Positions 43,300 to 54,964 of a DNA stretch of 64,000 nucleotides are shown one piece after another. Position 1 is the stretch's first letter, and each line of letters opens with the position of its first letter. The notes below the pieces were generated by a model, which had not been told where the DNA came from, searched no databases, and saw only the letters and a list, made by a program, of their open reading frames with translations. Made by a program: the position numbers and the translations under genes. The stretch comes from Sclerodactyla briareus (Eukaryota; Echinodermata; Holothuroidea; Dendrochirotida; Sclerodactylidae). The stretch covers positions 434,001 through 498,000 of the forward strand of contig JAODTK010005689.1 in NCBI GenBank assembly GCA_026419785.1. Direction: 5' to 3'.

Positions 43300-44650
43300 G
43301 TGAAAAGCTGAATTAGTTATTGTATTCACTGTGCTATTTAAAAAGAATCACAATTGATGATGACCACATAGCAACGTTGCTATGGTAACAATTACGGTGG
43401 TGAGAAGCAGCTGGACAACAACTGATGGGTACCGGTACCGTACCTTATCTGCTTATAGCGTTGCCCACATATGCCATACTAATCAGGGGGTCCAGTATGG
43501 GGTGCATAACTGCCATACTTTCCTAGTATAAACAATTAGTCAAAATTAAGAAGGCGACTAAATATTATCTTGGATACTTCCTCACAGATTTGGGCGTAAA
43601 GATATATATATATATATATTTTAATGATTCAGACTCTTATTGTATTTTTTTAGTAGGCCTACGGTAAGCTCAAGGTGATTGGCAATTGGTGATTAGCTGA
43701 ATAATTTCTTTTGGAACAAGGTAATGAGTTGAGTTGGAAAAAAGGAAAAGAAAAGTTTTCTTTTGAGTACAAATATTGGTTGAACAGTTCCCGAAAAATA
43801 TGGATTATAAACTCCTTTTTCCAATAACACACGGTTGAAAAAAGGGAGAGTAGGAATCATGGACGTGATGCAATGTGGGATAAGCAGAGTGACATAACAC
43901 TGCAGGGTAGTTTCCCGCCTGTCATTCGAGAGGTGAAAATGAACGACGTGATGTACCATTCTATATCATGATCAGCCAATACACTAATTTGATCGCAACC
44001 ACTCAGTCAGTCAAACAGTAGAATAACCGCGTTCGTAGCCGGCCTGAGGGGGGGGGGGGGGGGGGGTCGGAGCGTTCGAATCTGGCTTATAATTCAAGCA
44101 TTTGATCTGGCTTATAATTCAAGTCCAGATCAAGTCCAGGACGGTCATCCTAGGCTTTCTCTTTATGTGACCTGTGTTTACGGTGGTTTCAATGGAGCGG
44201 CATATTCCATGGTGGTCATGTTGGACAATTGATCATCTCCGCCTTGTAGGCAGGCAGATGAATTAAGGAAGCCCAAATTTGGAAAACCGGTCCAGAATCT
44301 TGTACAAAAGCCCACCCCTCCACATTTGTTGGCTGCGGGCCCGTTTACTCTAACTTGTTTGTGGTTCTTCCTCTTCTATCTGTAATATCTGATGGTTACC
44401 TTCTCATCCGTGTACGTACAGATTGGTTGAACCCATCTCCAGTTTTTAGTCTACCGTACTGACTGACTGATGTCATAATGCAGTTGCCTGAAACAACTAC
44501 GTCCGGTAACTACACTGCCACCACGCTTTAATTCGGTCCCCCATGATTGCGAATAATTTTAAGGATTTGGCTATGTACATAGCTTGTTAGTTGGTATATT
44601 AATTATGCCACCGTGGACGTGGTCCCGTATATAAACACTTGGGATTAACT
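43300..44650. other. no gene seen; G-run and short direct repeat
   Basis: A run of about 19 G's lies at 44048-44066. Directly after it, atctggcttataattcaag occurs twice (about 44085 and 44109), a local duplication. Confidence 0.45.
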
Positions 44651-44654
44651 GTAG

Positions 44655-44900
44655 GCCCATAGTGGTGAGGTGGTTGGACGTAGAGTGTCCGGCACACCGC
44701 CTGCAATGCCTGAGATCCCTGGTTCAAACCCCGGTCGGCCACAGAACCAACTTTAAAAAACCGCACCAGACGTTCTTTCCCGTCAATGTCGATCCCGGGA
44801 CGCAGAATCTCACCCCTACGCACACCCCCTACTCGATGAGTTCCTTAGTCCGGCTGCAGTCCAACTCCGGGTGGAAGCATAAGGCTGGGATCCATAGATG
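44655..44900 (+). mobile_element. tRNA-derived SINE (Cys-tRNA-like head)
   Basis: gtggttggacgtagagtgtc, then gcctgcaatgcctgagatcc, then a perfect B-box GGTTCAAACCC at 44721-44731 form a tRNA-like module of about 80 nt. The ctgcaat loop and the ccctggttcaaa text resemble tRNA-Cys. The 3' body is not matched elsewhere in the window. It is not a functional tRNA because the acceptor stem does not pair. Confidence 0.5.
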
Positions 44901-44929
44901 CATATGCGTATGTGGAAAGTTGCAAATTT

Positions 44930-45780
44930 AGGTGAACTGAGAGGGGGATAGTGTTTGAATGTGTTCTATTTAATTTGCAAAGATAGATATTGGTTCCACA
45001 GAAGCTAAACATTCATAAATTAATGCACCCGACGCCGAATATGCGAAAAAAGCCATGTACCAATGCGTATGCGGATGCGTATCACCGCGAATGAATTCTA
45101 TGGAAGTCTTCCTAAAAGCCAGCCACGACAATATGCCTGGGCGCTGTCTTTTTTTTGGTCTTTTCGTATCACCTTATATGTTTTCTCTTCTGAAATAACC
45201 GTTCGTTTTTCATAAATATGTGATTCTGACATCCCGCCGGATACGCATACGCATCCATGGAATCCCGGCCTAACACGAGGCGTATAAGTAAGCCAATAAT
45301 ACCGAGTTCGAAGTAGTAGGCAAATAATCCGTTGACTCACTGGATTGTTTTGTTCTGTGGAGTGAGGTCATCTTTCAAATAGTGCCTAGTCAGAACAGAT
45401 TGCAAATAACAGTGTGCAAATTTACAACGACGCCGATACGGTCCAGCGGTCAATATCAACAGACAACGAGCAAGGATCGAGGTATATTGCGTGTGACGAA
45501 GGGGTTCGGTTAATTAGATCACATTGCCACAGTAATAGCTAACTCATAGTCCTATACTCCACACCTGGATTGGAGCTGTCTTGACTGATTGACCCGGACA
45601 CAACGCTGAGTCATCAGGGGCTAAGATAGTAAGAAATACGACGGGCAAAAGTACTTTCGTGCTGCAGCCCTGCAGTTTCGTGATGTACATAGAAATTTAG
45701 CCCCCGTCCCCTCCCTCCCACCCTCACTCATGGGAGCACGTGCCTGGAAGAAACCTAGCGGCATCCACTAGCCTCACCTC
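44930..45780. other. no gene seen
   Basis: Ordinary AT-rich DNA with short frames on both strands. A gtatgcggatgcgtatc and ggatacgcatacgcatcc pair (about 45066 and 45238) are inverted relatives and may be ends of a small element. Confidence 0.3.
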
Positions 45781-45784
45781 GATT

Positions 45785-46600
45785 GTTCATTCCTTGCCGA
45801 AGGCAAAAGGAATCTATGCGGTCACCGCACCAGTGCGTCATGTTGTGTGTGTGGGGGGGGGGGGGGGGGGGGTTGCGTGTGTGTGTGTGTGCAGTGACAC
45901 CCCTTGTCAGCAAGATATCTAACGAACGCAAACAGGTATCAACTTCAAATTAGGTATGTGGGTCGCATATAGGGATGAGGTTGAGCCCCTATCTGCCTAC
46001 TGTATTTGGTGTCATTCCAATCTCATTCACATCCGAGAGGGCAAACTTCAAAGCTTGTCCACAATATCTAACCAACGCAAGCATGTTCCAAATTCAAAAT
46101 TTAATCTTTTTTTTTTTTAGTATTCGGTTTGCACGTATGGTGAGGATTAACCCTATTTGTTTTGGTGTTATGTCAAGTCATTCAAGGTCACCATAGGGCA
46201 ATCCTTATATAGTTTGGCAACGAACGAAACATTTCAGAGGGATGTCGTTATGGAAAGTTGTGCTCGTCTGGGCGAACTATATTTGGTGACCTACTTTCAC
46301 TCATTTGACTTTTGACCTCGTTTGACCCTTCGACCTTGTGATATTGAGAGCTAATTTTTTTGTGACCAGATCGTTTGTTGCGACCAAACCATAACGTGAT
46401 TAGACGAATGTTCAGTACCACACTCGAGATATCCCAGGAAACGCCACATGTGTGAAAGGTCAAGGAGACAGCATCTAAAACATGGAATGTATTAACTTTG
46501 ACGTTTGACATGGACATCTTGTCAACGAAACATTTTTAGAGGGATATTGTAATGGAAAGCTTTGTTCGTCCAGGAGAACTGCAGTAGTTTCGCCTAGAAT
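45785..46600 (+). repeat. dispersed TGACCT-type repeat with tandem sub-units
   Basis: Begins with a small palindrome, ccttgccgaaggcaaaagg (a related one is at 35.17 kb), and a G-run/GT tract (45850-45890). Two units start gatatctaacgaacgcaa and aatatctaaccaacgcaa, about 155 bp apart, and two further units start gaaacatttcagagggat and gaaacatttttagagggat, about 300 bp apart. Phased half-sites occur at 46175-46190 and 46313-46328. Confidence 0.55.
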
Positions 46601-46604
46601 GGGA

Positions 46605-48400
46605 CCCTACATGTCGTTTGAACTTATGAATATTTCGTGTGGCCACCTGCAATCAGCAAATTTAAGATGCTTGTGTCAGGTTAAAATTTATTCGAACATC
46701 CTATTGTGCCCAGTGCCCCCGATATATATCCCTCAGGCACGTGATATGTGATACCAAGTTGAGGAAAACTGTGTTCAGATGCCACCCAAGTGGAAAGTGT
46801 GTAGATATTACTGTAATAAATCTGCATGACTCCCAACTGTCCACTTTTTTCATTATACATACAATTTCCCTGGACAGACTAGTGGTTATTGTCTTGTAGC
46901 ACTGCAGTGTCTGCAGTAATGAGCATAATATCCTCCACCCATGCTATCCTATAGTCAACAGTGATTTGTGTGAAACTGGTCCAGTCTCAAGGCACACCTA
47001 TAAATTGCAATGTTTAATTGTTGGTATTACGCTCTTCTAGAGTAGCAATTGCCATACCCTCAACTCCCAGGGGCTGTGAAAACTTTGGATGATTCATTTA
47101 TGGGCATTCTCAACAACAAAGTAGGCCAATCCAAGTTAATTTGAAAGAGGGAAACACCAGTAGTGGATTTGGAAGAGGGTGGGGGTTGGAGTGCCCCCCC
47201 TGACAGGTTTTCACTGGGAAACGAAGAAGAAGAAGAAAAGCCTCTGAAAATACAGGGGGGTAGGTGCAGGCATGAACATCCTGTTTGATACACTGTTTCC
47301 AACAATAGCGGGGGTACATGTAAGAACCCTCACTGCGGGTCTTTGACCAGAACACAAATCGAACCAAGCAAACCGGAACAGTACCCCTACCACCCCTCCT
47401 CACGACAGGTCTCTGCACACAAATGCAAACAATTGAGTTTAAGCGAGTGTGGGCTAACAACCGTAGAGTTGAAACCTTTTTCTAAAGGCCTCAGTCAAAT
47501 TTAGCATTTTAGATGTCTCCACTATATTCAACGTTAATTAGGCAAGAGGACATATATCATTTATCATCGGCTCAATGACAGAATGACCCGTATTACCTAG
47601 CCCTGCTCGAAGAAAAAAATACAGTTGTTATCGGGAAACCACTGAACTGATCAGACCAATACTGGCATAACTGGCAATACTTGAAACTGTCGACTCCTCG
47701 GCTCGCTGTCTTGACCCCCCCCCCCCTCTTTTGTTGTGTGGTCAGGTCAAAGCATCTGAGGTGAACAGAGTGAGATCTATGTCTGAAATATCCTATCAAC
47801 CAATATCTACCCAACAAGCAGAGGTCATATATGAATAGATTCGTAGCAGCCAATACCGGTATGGCAAGGAATCACTACGCAGCGTTGCATTTTTGTTTTC
47901 CAGTTCCATACTGTATATGATGTCCACATATACACTGTGGACCAGCAATCGCGGTCTGGAATAATCCTTTGCTTGATCTATCTCTCCCCCTACCTCTTTC
48001 TCTCATCTCGCTCTCTGTGCATGCACGCATGCGCAATGACCTTTCCTCCGCCTCTCGACCTGTTGACAGAGGCGACAAACGGGGAGCTTGGACCGTCTTC
48101 GAATTCGTAGATACTGTACAACATGTTTGAACAGTGTTCCGGCCGTGAACACCATGCCTAATAAATATAACGAGTATTCCGCATGATCTCATCAGCAATT
48201 CTGTTGTGTGACCTGTTTACTCCGGTTGACGAATTTGAAACCATTTGGCAATTGGAACTTCCAGATATCTTGGAAATGGGGGAGACAAATCAATGACTTT
48301 TAAAAAATCCAAGCCACCAGGTATGGTAAAGAAAAACAAACAAACAACATGAAGCAATCTCGGAAGGTAATAATTGAATCGGACCATTATGTTCGATAAC
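46605..48400. other. no gene confidently seen
   Basis: Minus-strand frames at 47060-47460 and 47593-47853 and another at 47875-48198 are ordinary in composition, and I found no exon with two good borders. Contains a C-run at 47708-47717. Confidence 0.3.
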
Positions 48401-49800
48401 TTTCAATTTATAGGCGGCTCAGTTTGAGCCAGCCTGCTCGAACTGCTTGTCCATGGCCGAGAACGTGAAGGTTTACCCCCTCCCTCCCCTCCTCTTCTCA
48501 TCTGAGCGTCGTGTGCACAGAGTGAAAAGTACATTGAACAAATGAAATTACCTATATCTCGATGTATACCTTACAGACGGGCCCAAGCAGTAACGAGCTC
48601 GAAACTCGCTAAACATGCGGAGGGTTTTGAGCGCGAGAGATAGAGATACTATCGTCTCGTTACTCGCAGGTAATAGTCTGACTAATGGACGAGGCTGGTC
48701 AGTACCGGTACATGGAGTCACGACAAGAATCGATTCGCGGTATATCGAGACTAATGTTCTATTGACGTATCATGGTGACGATGCACTTTGTCGATATCGA
48801 ATTGCATCGTACCCATTCTTATCGTAACGTCTTGCGAACGTTGCCGTCGCCTTCTCACCAGTTGCTCCCAGCTGCCATACGTCTTAATGTTTTGTTTTAA
48901 ATTCCCCATGAGGACGTGCACAGTCACGTGGTTTATCAGTTTATGGCCCCAACAACCATTAAAAGATCACCCTTTGCCTCCAAACTCCCGCAGGCTGTCA
49001 ACTGGTATTAATTTACACAAAATAGATGGGTCTGTTCATGTTCTCAAATGAAAAATCACATTGTGCAACGACATGGAACATTACCCACTCACTCTAATTC
49101 GTAGGAATTCCTGTGTTGATAACCAACGAAAATGAACAAAACAAAAAAAAAGGGGGAAAAAAGATTACGTTTTCATACTATACTCTAGTCGTAAACCCTC
49201 CAAGTCTGTCAACAACATGGCTACTAACTTAGGTCTTGCAGTATACTACTTCACTACAGATACAATACAGTGATGCGAACACAAGAAATAGGTGACTTCA
49301 TCATTCGATATTCAGTGCTGGATTCATATTCAGTGCTGGATTGTATCAGCCTATGGTACATATGTGCCAAAGTGTGGGCCTATCCGTGGAGTCGGCAAAT
49401 CTGTGTCAGGGGCGGAAGACGGTGGGGGTGGGGGTGGGGCCCGGGGTGGAATTGCGTTGATTTTCTTTCAATATTATTAATGTTCTCAAGTCGCACCAGG
49501 AAAAGTCGAAAATAATGCATCGAACTAAGTTACTTTCGGTTTAAAATTAAACGAGACTACGCATATTGTTTTTATTGGTAGGACTGACCTGCAGCTCCCC
49601 CAAGAAAAAAAAAATAGCGTGAGATGTTCGGAACCTAACGTCATCCAATCAGTGACGCGCACACAGACTTGTAGTGAGTCCATAAAACCCCTATATACTC
49701 GAGTAGGTCGGTTAGATTCGTATTCCCCTGCAACAGGGTATTGAATGCAATCCAGTGCGGAAAAAAGCGACTAGGGCGCACGGCGGTTGGTTAAAAAATG
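48400..49800. other. no gene confidently seen
   Basis: A plus-strand frame ending at 49051 (SLWPQQPLKDHPLPPNSR, then STGINLHKIDGSVHVLK) is protein-like and could be a terminal exon after an acceptor-like ttccccatgag or actcccgcag, but no upstream partner is known. A 17-bp direct repeat, attcagtgctggatt, lies at about 49310-49345. Confidence 0.25.
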
Positions 49801-49839
49801 AGGTTGGTGCTCTTGCAACAAGGTTGGTACAGTTGTGTT

Positions 49840-50145
49840 ATAACTCGGGAGCCCTGTTCGACATGTTCTAGTATTCAGGCGTTCTCCGAGGGTCCATTCA
49901 TGGTCCCCTTCTTAGTTCTAATATACATCAACGATTCGCTCTTCACGCGGATGATACAAGCATTTTTTATGGAAGCAACAATAAAGTTATTTTATTTCAT
50001 CCCGTGCAAAAAATATTGACATTACGAATGGAGGTGTTGTTACTGATAATAATAACTTTACTCCATTCTTTGATAATGATACATTTCCCGGGATTTTTGT
50101 AGATCAGAATTTGAGTTGGACTCATCATATTAATAGTATCCATAG
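49840..50145 (+). mobile_element. LINE reverse-transcriptase fragment, 5' part
   Basis: Translated remnants include GPFMVPFLVLIYINDS (consensus GSILGPLLFLIYINDL), then in another frame DDTSIFYGSNNK (the DD box), and further on QNLSWTHHIN. The order matches the RT core of L2/CR1/Jockey-group LINEs. Frame changes show it is dead. Similarity stops at the G-rich insertion at 50.15 kb and resumes at 50.70 kb. Confidence 0.7.
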
Positions 50146-50235
50146 GCGGCGCGAGCGGGGGTGGGGGAGGGGGCGGTGGGGGCGCGTCCCCCCCCCAAAA
50201 AAATAATAAAGTGGGGGGGGGACCGTCCCCCCTAA
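50146..50235. mobile_element. G-rich insertion interrupting the LINE
   Basis: cataggcggcgcgagcgggg starts a G-rich stretch whose C-run (50190s) and later G-run mirror each other, like the hAT-type MITE at 33950. No target duplication could be defined. Confidence 0.3.
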
Positions 50236-50699
50236 AATTTTGACTAAATGAAATTTGAAAATTAACACCAACATCGACAATTAAACTATCATTATCGATC
50301 TGCGGAACATGATGGAATATAGACAGTAGATTATAACAGGCCTAAATAAATGTGAAACTAGTATCCTTTCTAAGTTCAACAAATGTTGCCGTATTGAACC
50401 CGTTGCCGCCTAGTCTGCGATATTCGCAGCTTGTAGCGAAATCAGTAATCGAATCACCGCTGTATATTCAAGGCCACAATACTCGGCAACAGTTGTGGGA
50501 TTTTTGAAAAGTCCTTAGATTAAAAATAGAAAAGTGATGCTTGCATTTTTGTTCAGCTTTATGATGAACATGAAGAAATACCCCAAATGACATGTCTGTG
50601 AATGACTTTATCATTTTGTGTACCTGCATGCTGTTGTGACCTAAACAAATAAGATTTATTTGATTCAGAAAAAATGTTCGTTCCATCATCAACGAGCAG

Positions 50700-50905
50700 T
50701 ATTTGTCACCGTCTTACCCACTTTCTAGAAAATACCGTATTCTTAGATTTGAAGATATTGTTGAATATCATATGACATATTGCTATACTTATGTTTAAAG
50801 TTTTGAATAGCTTGTTGACAAACTCTGTTGCTAGTCTTTCCTCGTAACGTACTCATATGACATCTTAGTATTTTATTACGTATACTGGACCTTTAATGTA
50901 GAATA
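50700..50905 (+). mobile_element. LINE ORF2 C-terminal fragment
   Basis: Short open pieces read FEDIVEYH and MFKVLNSLLTNSV, matching the IEDIY.YQ...MFK..N.LLP motif near the C-terminus of the same LINE group as at 49.84 kb. It probably belongs to one disrupted copy. Confidence 0.45.
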
Positions 50906-50947
50906 ATCCATCAGTATCAATAAAAAATTGGAACTATAACATTTTTA

Positions 50948-51900
50948 AAGCGTGAGATGATAGAACATCGAGTACAGACAGCATATGTGATCTGTGTCGT
51001 TTCAATTTTCTACTTCGTTCTGGTGAAGGTAGCGGGTGGGTAGCGATGGGGGAAATTGTTCCTACTTTTTTTTTTCACTTTCGATGGGTTCTCCCTTTAT
51101 AATATACGTAGAGGTTGTCCATCATTTTATAGGCTTTCACTGAGACATTCTTTCTCCCCTTATTGTTACCATATTTGTGTTCTATGGTTGAAATAATTCG
51201 GAATCATCATCAATAATAATGAAATACATAAATCAATCAATCAATCAGAGCTCATGATTGGAAGGACCGCAAGTACGGGTTTGATTTGAAGTGCCATAAA
51301 TAACATACGTTGGTTTGCTCTTTTCTTTCTTCTATTCACCCACTTCGAGCCTCCCCCGCTCACTCCACCGTCCTCCACCACCACCGGTCCTTCTGGTGAC
51401 ATTGTGGCACCCTAGCTTTCTTCAATCTCCTTTTTTTAAAACTAATTACTGAAAAAATGTTGGTCTAGGAGTGGGGGGGGGGGGATATGGTCATTTCCTC
51501 TTCCCTATTTGGATGGAGTCGGCCCACTTTTCTCCGTTGGGCCAACTCCGGAATCTCGTCCCTTTGTATTCATCGTCCGCCATCGGTAAAATCAAGAGAT
51601 AATATTGGGTTTTGTCTCGGATATTCCTCCAAAGTGCCTTCCATTTTTTTTTATCTCATCAGTTAATACAGCGAAATATTACATTTTTTTCTTCCTAGAA
51701 GCCATTTTACCAATTAGGTTGTGTTGTGGAGAAGAGGATCTAGTCATGGATCCTGAACGCCTTCTCACCTCTACACAGAATAGTAGCTTAGTACCTGAAA
51801 GGTACCAACTAATAGCTCATGTGACTTACTTGTGAATGATTACCTTGTTGCCAGGTACTGTTTGTCACTCTCGGTATAGATAGTGAATTTCTTAGTTTCC
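50948..51900 (+). repeat. kilobase dispersed repeat, copy A
   Basis: Aligns over most of its length with 58266-59600: tagaacatcgagtacag, acttcgttctggtgaaggta, ctatggttgaaata, cccacttcgagcctcccccg, acattgtggcaccctagctt, gatggagtcggcccac, cagttaatacagcg, gtacctgaaaggtaccaac, tttgtcactctcgg. It has no intact reading frame. In this copy it runs straight into the L2-type LINE 3' end at 51.9 kb, so it may be an upstream part of that LINE. Confidence 0.7.
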
Positions 51901-51914
51901 TTTAGTTTCACTGC

Positions 51915-52381
51915 GAGAATTGTCACGAAATCGCCCAGATCAGATCACATTACACCTATTCTTAAATCTCTCTATTGGCGTCCGGTGCAGTACCGAATCC
52001 AATATAAAATCCTCTGCATCACGTTCCGTGCCGTTAAGACCGGCACACCTGTCTACCTCTCGCGCATCCTTCAGCAAAGGTCACAATCTCGCCCATCTCG
52101 ATTCCAATACCAGCATCTCCTAGAAATTCCACGATCCCGAACTACGACCTACGGAGACCGTGCCCTTTCTCGCGATGGACCAGTCCTCTGGACAGCCTAA
52201 CAGTCAACCTACGTTCTCTCCAATCGTTTAGCACCCTCAAGGAACATCTTAAAACTCACCTATTTCTGATGTATTATGAGTAAAACATTTTTTCGCTCCT
52301 TTGGCCCTGGCAGCGCATTGAGCAGATTTAGTTCTGGATTCTGCGCTTTACGAGACTTATTATTATTATTATTATTATTAA

Positions 52382-52419
<38 letters not shown>

Positions 52420-52432
52420 TTATTAAAACCGC
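51915..52432 (+). mobile_element. L2/CR1-like LINE 3' end with (ATT)n tail
   Basis: The frame reads SDHITPILKSLYWRPVQYRI, then QYKILCITFRAVKTGTPVYL and later RTTTYGDRALS...LW. This is the classic HITP.LK.LHWLPV...KALNG.AP.YL...RTYG.RAFS.A.P.LWN signature of L2/CR1-type ORF2. After a stop, PSRNILKLTYF-type text (consensus F...LKTHLF) follows, then ctgcgctttacgagac and a long ATT tract (52358-52430), the normal 3' terminus of these elements. Confidence 0.85.
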
Positions 52433-52434
52433 AA

Positions 52435-53080
52435 TATCTCTATAATGATTAATCGAAACCTGTGTAGCCTATGTCAGTTACAAGGTACTGAGGATTTTTG
52501 TGACGTCTGGTCCAGAAGCATCACACAATAATGTTACTTAACTCCCTATTTCCACTTTCGCACCGACCCCGCCCCTCCTCTCCTGAGTCCCTCTTATTTC
52601 CTTATTGGTAATTTGCCAATTTGCCACATTGATTAAAATCACCCAATGTGAAACCTCCTTTTTATCATTGTTGAAGCGTCGTGCACAGTAGCCTCCTCTA
52701 CGTGAAACAATGAGTTTTCCACTGATGTTTTCTTCGAAGTTTGCAACGTACTGTATGGGAGTTTCCTATACTAATTGACAAGCAAATATATATAGCCTTC
52801 CATTTCATTTCAAATTGATTCGGTATCCACTCCAGAGCTGGCTCCAACCACAGTCCACAATCCTCAGATTAACAGTATTAATGGATTAGACTGACCTTAA
52901 ATAACGAGGACCACACATGTATTTATTAAACATTTCGATAGGCAGGCATAGGCAACAGGCCTATCTACTATTCGGGCATTAGGAAAATGAGATCAAATGT
53001 AATGCTCAGTGCGAACAAAATACTTTATATAATCGACAAACTGTTGTAATTTTACATGACACACGATATTGAAGTTACCA
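52435..53080. other. no gene seen
   Basis: AT-rich DNA between the LINE tail and the Penelope fragment. Confidence 0.4.
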
Positions 53081-53084
53081 ATGA

Positions 53085-53440
53085 AATAAGAACGCAGAGT
53101 TGTGGAGTTGTCTACGAAGTGCTAACTGCGACCAAGCTCACATTGGAGACAGGAAAAAAGTTGGCCATGAGACTGGACGAGCACAGAAAACAAATGAGTG
53201 CAGTAGTCGAAGTCTTAGTACCACGGCATCCTGTCATGTCAACAGGAATATCAGACAAGCCCGCTGTCACATACCAAATTGTTGACCGAAACAACCTACC
53301 AAAACGGGAGGAAGTTGAAGTTCTGGCTATCGAATCTCAGGATACTAAGAGGCAGATCAGAAGAGTCCATATGGATAAGCAGGAGACAGACCATAAACAG
53401 AGATGAAGGTGACTACAAGCTATCACATGTGTGCGATGGT
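53085..53440 (+). mobile_element. Penelope-like element, GIY-YIG endonuclease fragment
   Basis: Three frames read in turn carry pieces of one domain: NCDQAHIG (consensus CDQ.YIGET), ETGKKLAMRLDEHRKQ (consensus ETGRKL..R..EH), ISDKPAVTYQIVDR (consensus SA.TDH....NH.I.W), VEVLAIESQDTKRQIR (consensus ..VLDRE....RRI.E), then INRDEGDYKLSHVCDG (consensus MNRDEG.Y.LSH.YD). This is the C-terminal GIY-YIG module of Penelope-like retroelements. At least two frameshifts separate the pieces and no RT part is seen. Confidence 0.8.
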
Positions 53441-53444
53441 CCCC

Positions 53445-54335
53445 TCAAATGCTCAAATGGGGAGGGGGAATGGTTTCTCCCTTCAATAAATCTCTAAAGT
53501 GCTCTCTTCACACACCCTAGAAGCAGTTAATCAAAACACACACAACCTTGTTGAGCTTGCTGTCCATTCATCAATTGTGACCGAGTGCCCAGAGTGATCC
53601 AGAAACTGTCAACATCAAGTGGTATGGATTTATCATCGTGAACTTCCCAATTGGATTTTTCGGAAGAAGGTAAATCTTGCTAATTGACCTGAACAATCGA
53701 AACAAATTAAATTCTAATCAAAATTAGAAAGATATTATCATTTCTTGGATTAAAAAAAACTAGATCAGTTGATTGCCAAAACTTAAAAAGCTATTTTTTT
53801 TATAGCTTTGAATAATTTCTACGGAGATTTGCACTCGGCGCCTGCGTAATTGGCACTTGAAATTTAGACCTATACTAATCTGACTAAATTTAGTTGAAAA
53901 TCCAAATTACAGTTGGGACTTTCAAAAGACACCTAGACATTAAAAGTTCCCACATTTTTAAGGAAGTTAAATGAGTTTCAAATGAGTCGAAACGAACGCT
54001 TCCTTCAAATCAATCCCAACTGGATTGCTGCAACTCGTACCTGCAAAAGATACTCCTATATTTTGTTGCCACTTATCTCAGATTTCCGCAACATCTTCAT
54101 TGTTGCGGGACATGATATCGAACGCATTTAGGGAATCAGTATTCTTCAGTATTTAGGGAATCAATCAACAAATGGAACATTCGAAGGTCCTCAACCAGAT
54201 TGCCCAAAATATGTGCTGAGAGTAAACATTTTCGATGATAGACCCGAGCAGCACTCCCATATTTCGAATGCTTAGGAGAAATAAATTAAGAATGCCCACC
54301 CTATTACTCTTACTTTGCTTTTTCGTCGCTGACAT
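53445..54335. other. no gene seen
   Basis: Unremarkable AT-rich DNA, possibly part of the Penelope element's 3' region or an intron. Confidence 0.35.
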
Positions 54336-54339
54336 ATCC

Positions 54340-54438
54340 ATTTAAAAAACTGAACCAGAGTCTATTGAACGCATCTCATGTAATCCCGCACGTTGCATGA
54401 TGGTCGATGAAATCTCAATTAAACTTCACCTTATACAG
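54340..54438 (+). other. possible 5' exon upstream of the Ig receptor gene
   Basis: An open stretch reading SIERISCNPARCMMVDEISI ends at a strong donor, ATACAG|gtatgt (54438/54439). The next acceptor on this strand is tgtactgttttcag at 55531. Joining would place a stop before the receptor's ATG, so if real this is a 5' untranslated exon or part of a short upstream frame. Its own acceptor is weak. Confidence 0.25.
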
Positions 54439-54877
54439 GTATGTCGTTCAATTTTCAGAATATGCACTGCACTGTTCGCAATGTGGAAAAGTTGCCAATT
54501 ACAAAATAGTAAACTGGGGTAAAAGACCCGTTTCCTGAACCGCAACCTAAAACTCGTTAGGTAAATGCTTGTGTGATTACCTAAATAGCTATAATGCAAA
54601 TTTCAATCATAAAAAGTTGAGGAGAATTTCCAGAAAAGGGTGGTTTTTACCCCACCAGTTGACCATTTTCAGGGTAAAATATTGCTGGGGTGAAAAAGTC
54701 CACTTGACATAACAATATATTACCTGTTACATGTTTTCATGTCAGGATCACATCCAGCTGTGGGGTTGGAATATAGCTTACGAAACAATTTGGGACTCTA
54801 AAAAAAGGTAACCATATATTGTGGGCATGTAGTATGTTAGGCTATAACATTAGGCTATAATAGAGTACAGAGCCAAT

Positions 54878-54964
54878 GAGTGCGAGTACGAGTACAAGAA
54901 AATGTACTCGAATACGGACTCAAGTACGAGTACGGAATCGAGTACGAGTACGGACTCGAGTACT
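54878..54964. repeat. (GAGTAC)n microsatellite
   Basis: Degenerate gagtacgagtac units, partly in the complementary sense (gtactcga). The tract can fold on itself and yields serine/threonine-rich frames on both strands. Confidence 0.85.

Noticed and set aside
44655..44740. Functional tRNA-Cys gene
   Set aside because: The B-box and anticodon-like loop are present but the acceptor stem does not pair and SINE-like sequence follows, so it is a tRNA-derived SINE head.
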